Shown piece after piece: positions 1 through 8,508 of a stretch of DNA of 64,000 bases. The notes below the pieces were generated by a model. That model saw only the letters and a program-made list of their open reading frames with translations, searched no databases and was not told where the DNA came from. This DNA is from a bacterium (lineage in GTDB: Bacteria; Zhuqueibacterota; Zhuqueibacteria; Oleimicrobiales; Geothermoviventaceae). Each line of letters starts with the position of its first letter. Within the stretch, counting starts at the first letter, position 1. The stretch spans positions 293,587-357,586 of the forward strand of contig JAPWUV010000003.1 of NCBI GenBank assembly GCA_028275345.1. Direction: 5' to 3'. The position numbers and the translations under genes are program-made.

Positions 1-225
1 GTCAGTCCCGCCGTTCTCCTCGGCAAGTACCAGGAGGCCATGTCCGGGCAGAGGTTGGACCTGACCGACGGCGTCACGGTCCTGTGGGAGGATTCCTGGG
101 TGCAGGTACGGGCGTCCAACACGGAGCCCATCGTGCGGGTGCTTGCGGAGGCGCCCGCGCGGGAAAGGGCGGAGGAACTGGCCGAGGAGCACATTCGTCT
201 GTTGAGGACCCTGGCGGGCGGATGA
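1..225 (+). CDS. Phosphohexomutase (phosphomannomutase/GlmM type), C-terminal fragment
   Basis: This is the last 74 codons of a gene entering from the left edge, in frame from base 1. The fragment carries the phosphate-binding loop of the C-terminal domain of alpha-D-phosphohexomutases (residues RASNTEPIVR, about 110-139 in the DNA), followed by a charged helix typical of the very C-terminus. The family interconverts hexose 1- and 6-phosphates through a phosphoserine in the N-terminal part, which is outside the window. The SNTEP form of the loop occurs in phosphomannomutase and phosphoglucosamine mutase members, so substrate cannot be assigned from this piece. deoC follows after 31 bases, so the two may be cotranscribed. 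Confidence 0.85.
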   Translation, partial: VSPAVLLGKYQEAMSGQRLDLTDGVTVLWEDSWVQVRASNTEPIVRVLAEAPARERAEELAEEHIRLLRTLAGG

Positions 226-256
226 GTTCTGCCCCCGGGGCAGGAGGGCCGGAGGG

Positions 257-937
257 ATGGAGCTCAGCAAGATTCGGAGTCCCGCGGACCTTGCGCCTTA
301 CATCGATCACGCCAACCTGCGGCCGAATGCCTCTCCGGACGATATCCGGCGGCTGTGCGAGGAGGCGCTTCGCTACGGGTTTGCCAGCGTGTGTGTGAAC
401 CCTTGCTACGTGCCGCTTTGTGCCGAGATCCTCGCCGGCTCTCGCGTCCGCGTGGGCACGGTGATCGCCTTCCCCTTCGGCGCCGCAAGCCCGGACCAGA
501 AGGTGTTCGAGGCTAAGACGGTCCTGCGGGATGGCGCCAAGGAGATCGACATGGTGTTGAACATCGGGTGGTTGAAGGGGAAACGGGACGATTGGGTGCG
601 CCGGGAGATCGCGCGAGTTGTCCAAACCGTCGGGGGCAAAGCCATCCTCAAGGTGATCATCGAGACGTGCCTGTTGGACGAGGAGGAGAAGGTTCGTGCT
701 TGCCGCATCGTCGAGGAGGCGGGTGCTGACTACGTCAAGACCTCGACCGGCTTCAACGGATCCGGCGCGACCGTCGAGGATGTCCGCCTCATCCGAAGTG
801 TGCTAAGTCCGAAGATGGGGATCAAGGCTTCCGGGGGAATTCGGGATGCCCAGACGGTCCTGGCGATGCTCCAGGCGGGAGCTACCCGCATCGGAACGAG
901 TTCGGGAGTCGCAATTGTGACCACACCCTCGTTCTGA
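257..937 (+). CDS. deoC: Deoxyribose-phosphate aldolase
   Basis: The 226-residue product belongs to the DeoC class I aldolase family, which splits 2-deoxyribose 5-phosphate into glyceraldehyde 3-phosphate and acetaldehyde in deoxynucleoside catabolism. Seen in the sequence: IDHANL near the N-terminus (residues 16-21), the Schiff-base lysine in YVKTSTGF (K161), the proton-relay lysine in KASGGIR (K190), and a GTSSG phosphate-binding turn near the C-terminus. Length matches the short bacterial form. The ATG lies about 10 bases after an AGGAGGG-like sequence. It follows the phosphohexomutase closely, consistent with a sugar-phosphate pair. Downstream about 200 bases show no gene before the next start. 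Confidence 0.95.
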   Translation: MELSKIRSPADLAPYIDHANLRPNASPDDIRRLCEEALRYGFASVCVNPCYVPLCAEILAGSRVRVGTVIAFPFGAASPDQKVFEAKTVLRDGAKEIDMVLNIGWLKGKRDDWVRREIARVVQTVGGKAILKVIIETCLLDEEEKVRACRIVEEAGADYVKTSTGFNGSGATVEDVRLIRSVLSPKMGIKASGGIRDAQTVLAMLQAGATRIGTSSGVAIVTTPSF

Positions 938-1140
938 GGTTCTTCCAGGTTCGGGAGTCGAGCCCCCAGGAGGTGGGACCGCTTTGGAAGCTCCGCGGGT
1001 TTGTCCCCGGCCCAACGGGGCGGATAGCGACGACGGTTCTTGCGGCGAGGCGGCGTGCGGATTCCTGGTCCCGGTCTGGGCGGGTTTTTCCGGACTAAAC
1101 GGGTAGGCAGGTTTCGGTTGGGCGAAGGGGAGCGGAAGCA

Positions 1141-2334
1141 ATGTGGTGGATCGTCATGCTCGTTGGTCTTACTGCTGCCACTGCGAGCTGCCACGGGATG
1201 CCGCTTCCCGTGGTGCGGCCGGAGACGGTGGGCATGTCCAGCGAGAGGCTCCGGCAGGTGGACGGACTGATCCAGCAGGCCATTGCCAACCAGGATATTC
1301 CCGGGGCTGTCCTTCTTGTGGCGCGCAAAGACAAGGTGGTGTGGCGCAAGGCCTACGGGAATAGCCAGCTGGTCCCGACCGTGGAGCCGATGCGCGAGGA
1401 TGCCATCTTCGATCTGGCGTCCATCACCAAGCCGGTTGCCACCGCCTCCGCCGTGATGCTGCTTGTGGAACGCGGGCAGATACGGCTCAACGATCCGGTT
1501 CGCCTCTACATCCCGGAATTTACGCGCTACGTGGGACCTTCGAATAAGCCGAGCGAAGACGCACGCATCTATCATCTCCTCACCCACACCTCTGGCTTGC
1601 CCCCCTACACCAATGCGGACACCGCCGCTGCAGTGCTCGGACGCCCTTGCGACCCCGAGCAATTGGCTCTCTACATCGCCCGCCTGCCGAAGATCGCTCC
1701 GCCGGGAAAGGAGTTCCACTACAGCTGTCTTGGTTTCATCACGCTCGCCGCTATCGTGAAGCGAGTTACGGGAGAGCCGTTCGAGCGGTTCGTCCGGGAG
1801 AATCTGTTCGAGCCGTTGGGGATGCGGGATACGGGTTTCTTGCCTCCGAAGGAAAAGCTGGACCGCGTCGTTCCCACGGAGGTGATCGAGGGAAAACCAC
1901 TGCGTGGCGTTGTGCACGATCCCCTGGCGAGGCTGCAAGGCGGGGTGTCGGGTAATGCCGGGCTTTTCTCGACCGCGGATGATCTGCTTCGCTTCTCCCT
2001 CATGTTGTTGCACGAGGGCGAACTCGACGGCGTCAGGATCTTCAGTCCCCTCACGGTGCGGACGATGACGTCTGTGTATCCGGAAGTGGCCTTTGCTGGC
2101 AGGGGTCTGGGTTGGGATGTCGCTTCGGACTACAGCTCCAATGGCGGAGAACTCTTCCCATCCTCCGGATTTGGTCACACGGGGTACACGGGGACTTCGC
2201 TTTGGATAGATCGCGAGACCCAGACGGTCGTGATCCTTCTGGCGAATCGGGTGCACCCCGTGGATGACGGCAGCGTTGTGCGCCTGCGTAGCCAGATCGC
2301 CAACGTGGTGGCCGGTGCCATCATCGAACCCTGA
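1141..2334 (+). CDS. Serine hydrolase of the class C beta-lactamase / penicillin-binding protein fold
   Basis: The 397-residue protein starts with a hydrophobic export signal ending near TASCHG, where Cys17 could be a weak lipobox cysteine. The catalytic SxxK motif is S94-I-T-K97. The second motif, normally Tyr-x-Asn, reads Y194-S-C196, so the usual Asn is replaced by Cys. A late HTGYTGT stretch corresponds to the HTG/KTG third motif. This family includes D-amino-acid carboxypeptidases, esterases and beta-lactamase relatives acting in the periplasm, and sequence alone does not separate them. It sits 29 bases before a membrane-anchored glycosidase-like gene and upstream of a dipeptide epimerase, so a role in murein-fragment processing is an inference. 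Confidence 0.85.
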   Translation: MWWIVMLVGLTAATASCHGMPLPVVRPETVGMSSERLRQVDGLIQQAIANQDIPGAVLLVARKDKVVWRKAYGNSQLVPTVEPMREDAIFDLASITKPVATASAVMLLVERGQIRLNDPVRLYIPEFTRYVGPSNKPSEDARIYHLLTHTSGLPPYTNADTAAAVLGRPCDPEQLALYIARLPKIAPPGKEFHYSCLGFITLAAIVKRVTGEPFERFVRENLFEPLGMRDTGFLPPKEKLDRVVPTEVIEGKPLRGVVHDPLARLQGGVSGNAGLFSTADDLLRFSLMLLHEGELDGVRIFSPLTVRTMTSVYPEVAFAGRGLGWDVASDYSSNGGELFPSSGFGHTGYTGTSLWIDRETQTVVILLANRVHPVDDGSVVRLRSQIANVVAGAIIEP

Positions 2335-2363
2335 CGGGACCGCGCGGACCGTAGCTACGGCCG

Positions 2364-4895
2364 ATGACAGGAGTGAGGAGCTTGAAACCATCTGGGGCGG
2401 AGAGGATTGGGTTCGGTTGGCTTCTGATTGCCTGTCTGATCCTCGTGAGTGCCGCGGCGTTGGTGAATGCGGCGGATTTCCCGTGGCTCGGTCCGACCGC
2501 CAGCCGGCAGGTGCTGTCGCTCGTAGGCAGATGGGAACTGCCGGAAGGCAATCCCTTGGGCTTGGAGGCCGTCTCGGTCCCGTTTGCGATCTTCGGACAA
2601 CAGCACCTGCGGCTGGAAAAGACCTTCTCCCTGGATAGCACAGCCCAGGGGCGACAGTTGTGGCTCGTATGCTACGGGGCGCATCGCGAGGCCAGGTTCT
2701 GGCTGAACGGGCGCTTTCTGGGAACTCATAGCGCCGGATACACGAGCTTCGTCCTGCCGATTGATCCCGCGTTCGTGCGCATCGGCGGGGAGAATCGTCT
2801 GCGCGCAGAAATCGACGGCACGTTGCATCCAAGCTCTGGCCTTCCTCTGCTGCATCGGCCGGGCGGCTGGCCGGAAATCACGGGTATCTTCCGCGAAATC
2901 TACCTGCTCCTTGTGCCTCCCGTCGCGCTCGAAAACGCGACCGTGCGGACCCAGGAGCTCGTGGGCGACCGGGCGGAACTGGCGTTTACTGCCGAGCTGG
3001 CGCGCAGCAGGCTGGACACGGAGGCCCCGGGCGGAATCCTGGCCGAGGTCGTCGACCCGTCGTCGGGCATGGTGTTGGCGATGAGTCCGCCCATGCCGGT
3101 GGAGTTCGGTAACTCCCTCCGGTGCAGCGTCAGCTGGAAACTGAGTGTGCGCGGGATTCGTCCGTGGTCTCCCTCCGCTCCCGCCCTGTACCGGGTAAGG
3201 ATCAGTTTGGTGGATGCCGCCGGCGCCGTGGCGGACGTTTGGGAAACGCGGACCGGAATACGCACCGTGTCCGTCGACGCAGAGGGCATCGTTCTCAATA
3301 GCGAGCCTTTTCGACTCCAGGCGGTCGAGTGGCTGGAGGCGCCCCCCTACTGGGGATACCCCGATCGCATCGCTTCGCTGCTCAACGAGATGAAGGCGGC
3401 GGGCTGCAATGCCATCCGACTTGTCGGCTATCCGCCCCATCCTGCCCTGGCGGCTGTGGCCGACAGCATCGGGCTTTTCCTGCTGGAGGAGATTCCCCTC
3501 TGGAAGGTCCCCGATCCGATCATGTCAGACCCAAGGATGCAAGAGACCGCGACGAACTACGTCGCCGAGATGGTAAAACGTGATCAGGCCCACCCAGCGG
3601 TGCTCGCTTGGGGTCTCGGGGTGGGATTGGAAGGGGGGAAAAGACAGACGGCGTCCGTCTTGAAGATGCTCCGGGAGGCCATCCGCAGCATCGACGATCG
3701 CCCCTGTTACAGCGTGACGGATTGGGCCACCGCGTTCCGTAAAACGGCGCCCTGGCCGGTCGACTTCTTGCTGGTGGACGTTTCCGGCTTGGAGCCGCAG
3801 CGATTGCAGGGTCTGCCGAAAACCGCATTGCCGGTGTTTCCGATCGTAGGCTACCTTGCCAATTTCCCCGGTGCTGCGCCAGCTGGGGCGGATCGCGCCG
3901 AGGAGAATCGAGCCTACCAGCTTTGGGTTGCCGGTTCCCAATTGCTGCAGCGAGGTCGCGGGTTGATCATCCGGTCGTGGACCGACTGGCAGACGCCCGG
4001 ACCTGGCTTGCCTCTCGGCATCCCGCCGTCGAAGGAGATGCGTTACGGCGTTGTTAGTCCGACCGGGGAGAAGAGGCTTTCCTTTTTCGTCCTTCGCTCG
4101 CTCTTCGCCGGGGACGAGCGGCCGAGAATGCGGTTCGAGGCGGTGGCTCGGGGGCAGGAGAACACGTTCGTTCTGCTCGCTCTGCTGCTCGTTGGGCTGT
4201 TCCTGTGGCACTTCCGCCGGGACCGGCGCTTCCGGGGGAATCTGCGACGCGTCTTTCTCTACCCGTCGAGCATTTACGAGGATGTGCGGGCAAGGCGCAA
4301 GATCTCCGGCTACCACACGTTTCTCCAAGGATTCTTCGCCTCGGCAGGGATGGCCGTGGTGGTCAGCTCGTTTCTGGCCTTTTCCCGCCGGTCTTGGCTG
4401 GCAGATGAGGTCTCCGGTCTGCTCCTGGGGAATGGGCTCGGCAAGGCCGTCTTCATCTGGTTAGCCTGGCACCCTCTGCAGGCGATCGCCTTCTTCACCC
4501 TGGTGGGCCTTTTCTCACTTAGCTTGTTCAGCATCTGTTTTTGGCTTCTGGCTCTGGTCCGGGCCTATTTACCGATCGGCCAGGCTTTCACCTTCGTCTT
4601 CTGGATTTCCACCGCCTTCTTGCCGGCCTTGATATGGGGAGCGGTGGCGTATAGGGCCATGCTCGCCTCTCCGAGCCTGGCCTGGTTCACTGTGCTGCTC
4701 AAAGTGGCCATGGGGTCGTGGTTCTTGTTGCGATTCGTGCGGGGGACGAGCGTCATCCTGCGAATACCGTGGTGGGCTTCGGTGGGCTTATTATGCGCTC
4801 TGGCACTGCTGGTCGGTTTACCCTTAGCGACCCTGCTTCAGAGGCAATCCGCCGTGTTCGACTATTGCGCCTACTACTTCCATTTGCTGCGCTGA
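2364..4895 (+). CDS. Glycoside hydrolase family 2-like ectodomain (no catalytic Glu) fused to polytopic membrane domain
   Basis: The 843-residue protein has an N-terminal signal-like helix (about 15-37), a GH2-type sugar-binding jelly roll (about 45-190, with WLNGRFLGTHSAGYTSF), an Ig-like sandwich, and a TIM-barrel-like part (about 310-560). In active GH2 enzymes the acid/base lies in a W-S-x-G-N-E motif. Here the aligned stretch starting at H410 reads HPAVLAWGLGVG, with V420-G421 in place of Asn-Glu, and the nucleophile region reads FPIVGYLA with no Glu. A transmembrane helix at about 599-616 is followed by five to six more to the C-terminus, resembling a Yip1-type membrane domain (tentative). 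It probably binds rather than hydrolyses glycans. It lies between a serine hydrolase and a dipeptide epimerase. Confidence 0.75.
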   Translation: MTGVRSLKPSGAERIGFGWLLIACLILVSAAALVNAADFPWLGPTASRQVLSLVGRWELPEGNPLGLEAVSVPFAIFGQQHLRLEKTFSLDSTAQGRQLWLVCYGAHREARFWLNGRFLGTHSAGYTSFVLPIDPAFVRIGGENRLRAEIDGTLHPSSGLPLLHRPGGWPEITGIFREIYLLLVPPVALENATVRTQELVGDRAELAFTAELARSRLDTEAPGGILAEVVDPSSGMVLAMSPPMPVEFGNSLRCSVSWKLSVRGIRPWSPSAPALYRVRISLVDAAGAVADVWETRTGIRTVSVDAEGIVLNSEPFRLQAVEWLEAPPYWGYPDRIASLLNEMKAAGCNAIRLVGYPPHPALAAVADSIGLFLLEEIPLWKVPDPIMSDPRMQETATNYVAEMVKRDQAHPAVLAWGLGVGLEGGKRQTASVLKMLREAIRSIDDRPCYSVTDWATAFRKTAPWPVDFLLVDVSGLEPQRLQGLPKTALPVFPIVGYLANFPGAAPAGADRAEENRAYQLWVAGSQLLQRGRGLIIRSWTDWQTPGPGLPLGIPPSKEMRYGVVSPTGEKRLSFFVLRSLFAGDERPRMRFEAVARGQENTFVLLALLLVGLFLWHFRRDRRFRGNLRRVFLYPSSIYEDVRARRKISGYHTFLQGFFASAGMAVVVSSFLAFSRRSWLADEVSGLLLGNGLGKAVFIWLAWHPLQAIAFFTLVGLFSLSLFSICFWLLALVRAYLPIGQAFTFVFWISTAFLPALIWGAVAYRAMLASPSLAWFTVLLKVAMGSWFLLRFVRGTSVILRIPWWASVGLLCALALLVGLPLATLLQRQSAVFDYCAYYFHLLR

Positions 4896-4961
4896 ATGGT
4901 GAGGGAAGCGCCGGGGTTCCTCCCGCCCTGGCGGGTGTCTTGATCCGGAAGGTGGCGGAAA

Positions 4962-6026
4962 GTGCAGATCGTGCGCTGTGAGGCGATCCTCGTGCGGATT
5001 CCATTGCGGACGGAGTTCCGCCTCGCTTATCAGAGCTACGACGCCATTGACGGGGTCGTCTTTCGCATCGAGCTGCGGGATGGCACCTGCGGTTTCGGTT
5101 TCGCCGCGCCTGATCCCGAGGTCACGGGGGAAAGCCCGCGGGACAGCTTCCGGGCGCTCGACGAGGTGGCCCGCGGTGTGCTGATGGGTGGGGAACTGGA
5201 CAGGGTAGTTAGGTACGAGGAGACACTGGCCGGTCTCCTCGCGGATAGGCCGGCGGCGCGGGCGGCCGTCAGCGTAGCCCTCTGGGACGCATTGGGGCGC
5301 AGCATCGGCCAGCCCGTCTGGAGGATGTGGGGATTGTGGCGCGAGGAGGTGGAGACCAGCGTCACCATTTGCATCTGCGACGTGCAGGAGACGGTCGAGC
5401 GCGCCCTCGAGTGGGTCGGAAGGGGCGTCCGGGTGCTGAAAGTCAAAGTGGGTCAAGACTGGCAGCGGGAGGTCGAACGGCTGAGCGCGCTGCGGGCACA
5501 AGTGGGTCCTCGCGTGCGTCTCCGGGTGGACTGCAATCAAGCGCTGAGCCGGGAATCGGCGTGGCGCTTTCTTTCCGCCTGCCGGCGCCTGGACGTGGAG
5601 CTTGTGGAGCAGCCGGTCGCGGTGCAAGATCTGGAGGGGCTATCCGAGTTGTCCCGGCCTCGCCGTTTCGTCTTTGCCGACGAGTCGGTGCGTTCCCTGG
5701 GGTCACTACAAGAGCTTGCGAAGTTTCGCTTTCAAGGCGGGGCGGTACTGAAATTACAGAAGAATGGGGGAATCACGGAGCTTCGGCGTCTGTCGTGGCT
5801 TGCCCGTCATTACGGAATGGGCCTCATGTTGGGCTGCAACGACGAGTCTCGGATCTCCATGGCCGCCAGTCTTCACTTCGCCCTTGCCGAACCCTCCTTC
5901 GACCACTGGGACCTGGACGGTCATTTGGACCTCGTGGGCGACCCTGGGTCTGGCGGGCTGGAGCTACGGGAGGGATGTCTTCGTGCCAGCTCAAGGCCGG
6001 GCTTTGGAGTGGAAGTCCGACTTTGA
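4962..6026 (+). CDS. Enolase-superfamily dipeptide epimerase (L-Ala-D/L-Glu epimerase-like)
   Basis: The 354-residue product has the muconate-lactonizing-enzyme fold. Catalytic lysines are at K160-V-K162 (KxK) and K264 (in LKLQKNGG). Mg ligands are D190 (VDCN), E216 (LVEQP) and D240 (ADES). Near the C-terminus is D317-L-D319, the DxD signature that in dipeptide epimerases binds the substrate amino group, together with an MLGCNDES loop close to the family's MVGCMxES. Known members epimerize L-Ala-D-Glu to L-Ala-L-Glu during murein peptide recycling; other dipeptides are possible. The GTG start is preceded by a GGTGG-like site. It is 66 bases downstream of the GH2-like gene on the same strand. 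Confidence 0.88.
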   Translation: MQIVRCEAILVRIPLRTEFRLAYQSYDAIDGVVFRIELRDGTCGFGFAAPDPEVTGESPRDSFRALDEVARGVLMGGELDRVVRYEETLAGLLADRPAARAAVSVALWDALGRSIGQPVWRMWGLWREEVETSVTICICDVQETVERALEWVGRGVRVLKVKVGQDWQREVERLSALRAQVGPRVRLRVDCNQALSRESAWRFLSACRRLDVELVEQPVAVQDLEGLSELSRPRRFVFADESVRSLGSLQELAKFRFQGGAVLKLQKNGGITELRRLSWLARHYGMGLMLGCNDESRISMAASLHFALAEPSFDHWDLDGHLDLVGDPGSGGLELREGCLRASSRPGFGVEVRL

Positions 6027-6167
6027 CGATTGGCCGTCGGTGGCAGCCCAATCCCGGGCGCGAAACTTGCCTTGCCCCCGTCTGAGATGTGTGCATGGAG
6101 CGACTGGGCGGCTCGTTCAGTGACAGCGCCGCGTCCGAAGTAGGATGCCCAGCACGTGACCGCGGGG

Positions 6168-7157
6168 CTAGGTCGCTTGCCTTGCGATCCGCATGAAGGC
6201 CTCGATGTTCTCCAGTGGCGTTTCCGGAGGAAGGTCGCAGCCCGTGCTCAGGATGAAGTTCGGCACTCCACTCATGGCCTCGAGGAGGGTTTGAACTGCT
6301 CGCTCGACGTCCGAGACGGAGCCACGGGCCATCACGGAAGCCGGAGCAATATTCCCGATCAGCACGACCCGGCTGTCTACCTGACGGGCCGCTTCCGGCA
6401 AGTTTACGGGAGCATCGAGGCTGAGCCCCTCAACGCCGGTCGCGGCCATTTGCGGAATGAGGGCGCTGGCGTCGCCGCAAACATGGAGCACGCAGGGGAC
6501 CTTGCACCTTTGCACGAGGCCTGCTACGTACGCGGCTGAGAATTCGCCGAACGCCCCGGGCGACAGGAAAGCCGCGCTGGGCTCGAGAATGGCGATGAGG
6601 TCGGCCCCCTCCTCCACCTGCGCTTGAAGGTAGCTGTCGATCACGCTCGTCGTGAAGCGAAGGACCCGGTGAAGGAAGTCCGGGTGGACCAGCGTCGCTT
6701 CGGCGGCTTCCGCAGCACCCATGAGTAGACCGGCCAGCGTGAACGGTCCGACGACATAGCCGCCCACGGGCAGATCCAGGGAGCGTTTGAGACCGCGGAG
6801 GGTCCGCAGAAAGACCTGAATGCGACAGTGGTCAAGGAAGTGCTCCGCGGTGAGGCCTTCCAGATCCGAAGGGCGCCGGAGGACAGGGCGCTCCACGGTG
6901 GGCGTCTCGTGAAGGGGATAGCGGACTGGGGCACCGAGGGCATCTGCCTCGACGCTCAGGTCCATGAAGATGAAAAGAGCGTCCGGAGCAAACCGTTCGG
7001 CCAAAGCGGTAAGGGCTCTCGTTTGTAGCCCCGCGTTGAACAGATGGGCCTTCATGGAGGCTCCAGTTAGCCGGACGCCGGGGTATCCCATCAGAGGCAT
7101 CGCTCGCCTGCGAGGTGACGAAGTCGCCCACTGAAATAGAGCCGTTGCGGAATCCAT
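6168..7157 (-). CDS. Uroporphyrinogen decarboxylase family protein, likely corrinoid-dependent methyltransferase type
   Basis: The product of about 329 residues has the URO-D fold but matches the MtaA/MtbA-like zinc methyltransferase branch rather than HemE. It has MPLMGYPGVRLTG near the N-terminus and the zinc-site pattern H225-x-C227 (HVCG) with C307 (GCDLPPETP). Such proteins transfer methyl groups between a corrinoid protein and a thiol such as coenzyme M; the acceptor here is unknown and no corrinoid protein gene is adjacent. I chose the ATG at 7157 because GGAG lies 11 bases before it; an ATG at 7187 is an alternative with no clear ribosome-binding site. The frame stays open upstream to 7472 but is low in family similarity. 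It runs convergently to the epimerase gene. Confidence 0.82.
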   Translation of the reverse strand: MDSATALFQWATSSPRRRAMPLMGYPGVRLTGASMKAHLFNAGLQTRALTALAERFAPDALFIFMDLSVEADALGAPVRYPLHETPTVERPVLRRPSDLEGLTAEHFLDHCRIQVFLRTLRGLKRSLDLPVGGYVVGPFTLAGLLMGAAEAAEATLVHPDFLHRVLRFTTSVIDSYLQAQVEEGADLIAILEPSAAFLSPGAFGEFSAAYVAGLVQRCKVPCVLHVCGDASALIPQMAATGVEGLSLDAPVNLPEAARQVDSRVVLIGNIAPASVMARGSVSDVERAVQTLLEAMSGVPNFILSTGCDLPPETPLENIEAFMRIARQAT

Positions 7158-7349
7158 TCCCAAGCTTTCTCCGTCCGCTGTCTGCATGAACTTGTGCTTG
7201 ATCAGAGCCGCAGGGGCATCCCCGAGCGGGACCCTCCTCTGACTGCGCCAGCGGCCCGAGCACGGAGGCCGACTCGGGGTTGGGACCGGGAGGCCGTGGT
7301 GCCGCACTCTACGACCGGCCGGAAGAGCGAAAAGGTTCGCGACTCGAGC

Positions 7350-7378
7350 GTGGGCCAAATATACCAGGTTTGGCCCAC
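7350..7378. repeat. Perfect 10-bp inverted repeat, candidate operator
   Basis: Arms GTGGGCCAAA (7350-7359) and TTTGGCCCAC (7369-7378) are exact reverse complements separated by 9 bases. The repeat overlaps the -10 box and most of the spacer of the minus-strand promoter at 7358-7386. Position and symmetry suggest a dimeric repressor or activator site, although a hairpin in the transcript is also possible. Confidence 0.7.
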
Positions 7379-7386
7379 TTGTGCAA
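7358..7386 (-). promoter_or_regulatory. Sigma-70-type promoter for the URO-D-family gene
   Basis: Read on the minus strand: -35 TTGCAC (7386-7381), 17-base spacer, -10 TATATT (7363-7358) preceded by TGG, giving an extended -10. The -35 box is weak (3 of 6), which fits a promoter needing an activator. The predicted leader to the ATG at 7157 is near 190 bases. Confidence 0.55.
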
Positions 7387-7456
7387 TCGGAATGGCCAAG
7401 GGCTGGGGTTTTTTCTCGCGGCTTCTGAAGTAGCGAGCGGGGGAGCGTGATTTTTG

Positions 7457-7484
7457 TTGACGGTGAATTCAAAAATTCTATCTT
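7457..7484 (+). promoter_or_regulatory. Promoter for the primary sigma factor gene
   Basis: TTGACG (7457-7462), 16-base spacer, TATCTT (7479-7484), in a locally A/T-rich patch. The leader to the chosen ATG at 7538 would be about 45 bases. Confidence 0.6.
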
Positions 7485-7537
7485 AACCTGGGTGTTTGGC
7501 GCGAGAGCCGATCAGATCCGTGATCGCAGGGACAACG

Positions 7538-8395
7538 ATGGCTCGGAATAGGCGCTCCCACCAGTCTTCCCCCTTTGATGAATGCCTCGACGCCTACCTC
7601 CGGGAAATCGGCGAGGTTCCTCTCCTGAAGCCAGAAGAAGAAGTGGAACTGGCCCGACGGATCAAACAGGGTGATCAGGAAGCGCTGGAGAAGCTCACGA
7701 AGGCGAACCTACGCTTTGTCGTGAGCGTGGCGAAGCAGTACCAGGGGCAGGGTCTCTCGCTCGGTGACCTGATTAACGAGGGGAACCTCGGTCTGCTGAA
7801 GGCTGCCAATCGCTTCGATGAGACCCGCGGCTTCAAGTTCATCTCGTACGCGGTGTGGTGGATTCGGCAATCCATCCTGCAGGCGTTGGCGGAGCAGTCG
7901 CGAGTAGTTCGGTTGCCGCTCAATCGGATCGGTGCCTTGAACCGGATCGGGCGCGTCTTCAGCATGTTGGAGCAAGAATTCGAGCGCGAGCCTTCTGCAG
8001 CAGAGATCGCGGCCGAGCTGAACATGACGCCCCAGGAGGTACATGAGACGCTGCGCATCGGCGGGAGGCATCTATCCTTGGATGCGACCGTCGGCGATGA
8101 CGAGAGCCGCCTCCTGGATACCCTTGAGAATACCGACACGCCGCCGCCGGATCAGGACCTGATGAAAGAGTCCCTCAAGATCGAGATTCAGGAGGCTTTG
8201 GCCACCCTCGATGCCCGCGAGGCCGAGGTCTTGCGTCTGTACTTCGGCCTCGGGGGTGAGCATCCGATGACGCTCGAAGAAATCGGCGAGCGCTTCCGCC
8301 TGACGAGGGAAAGGGTGCGGCAGATCAAGGAAAAGGCTCTGCAGCGTCTGCGCCACACTTCGCGTAGCCGTAAGTTGAGAGCCTATCTGGGATGA
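7538..8395 (+). CDS. rpoD: RNA polymerase primary sigma factor, short Bacteroidota-type
   Basis: The product of 285 residues has sigma-70 region 1.2, region 2 ([17 protein letters not shown], then [10 protein letters not shown] and [14 protein letters not shown] for -10 recognition and melting), region 3, and region 4 with the helix-turn-helix [29 protein letters not shown]. The long region 1.1 of proteobacterial RpoD is absent, as in Bacteroidota housekeeping sigma factors of about 286 residues. A TTG at 7496 would add 14 residues, but the ATG at 7538 has AGGGA five bases upstream and gives the family length. Its promoter is at 7457-7484. This gene is the strongest taxonomic marker in the window. 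Confidence 0.95.
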   Translation: MARNRRSHQSSPFDECLDAYLREIGEVPLLKPEEEVELARRIKQGDQEALEKLTKANLRFVVSVAKQYQGQGLSLGDLINEGNLGLLKAANRFDETRGFKFISYAVWWIRQSILQALAEQSRVVRLPLNRIGALNRIGRVFSMLEQEFEREPSAAEIAAELNMTPQEVHETLRIGGRHLSLDATVGDDESRLLDTLENTDTPPPDQDLMKESLKIEIQEALATLDAREAEVLRLYFGLGGEHPMTLEEIGERFRLTRERVRQIKEKALQRLRHTSRSRKLRAYLG

Positions 8396-8479
8396 GGCGG
8401 CCCGCCCGCGCAGACCCCAGGACGGGCCGGGCGGGAAAGGGCATCGTCGCGGCGTCACAAGAAAAAAATTACATTGGCC

Positions 8480-8508
8480 TTGACAGGTCAGGAGCGATTT
8501 CCTATATT
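8480..8508 (+). promoter_or_regulatory. Near-consensus sigma-70 promoter for the M23 peptidase gene
   Basis: TTGACA (8480-8485), exactly 17 bases, TATATT (8503-8508). This is the best promoter in the window. Leader length to the GTG at 8613 is about 100 bases. Confidence 0.8.

Larger units (their letters stand above)
7158..7537. other. Divergent regulatory region between methyltransferase-like gene and sigma factor gene
   Basis: About 380 bases without a credible gene. It contains a minus-strand promoter inside a perfect 10-bp inverted repeat and a plus-strand promoter for the sigma factor, each listed separately. Confidence 0.7.

Noticed and set aside
938-1140. A tRNA-like GGTTCG sequence downstream of deoC
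   Set aside because: No acceptor or anticodon stems can be paired around it.
730-2832. A 700-codon open frame on the minus strand
   Set aside because: It lies opposite deoC and the serine hydrolase, both well supported; composition (Arg/Pro/His-rich) is the usual antisense shadow at high GC.
7496-7537. TTG start giving 14 extra residues on the sigma factor
   Set aside because: The ATG at 7538 has a better ribosome-binding site and gives the length of the Bacteroidota-type family.
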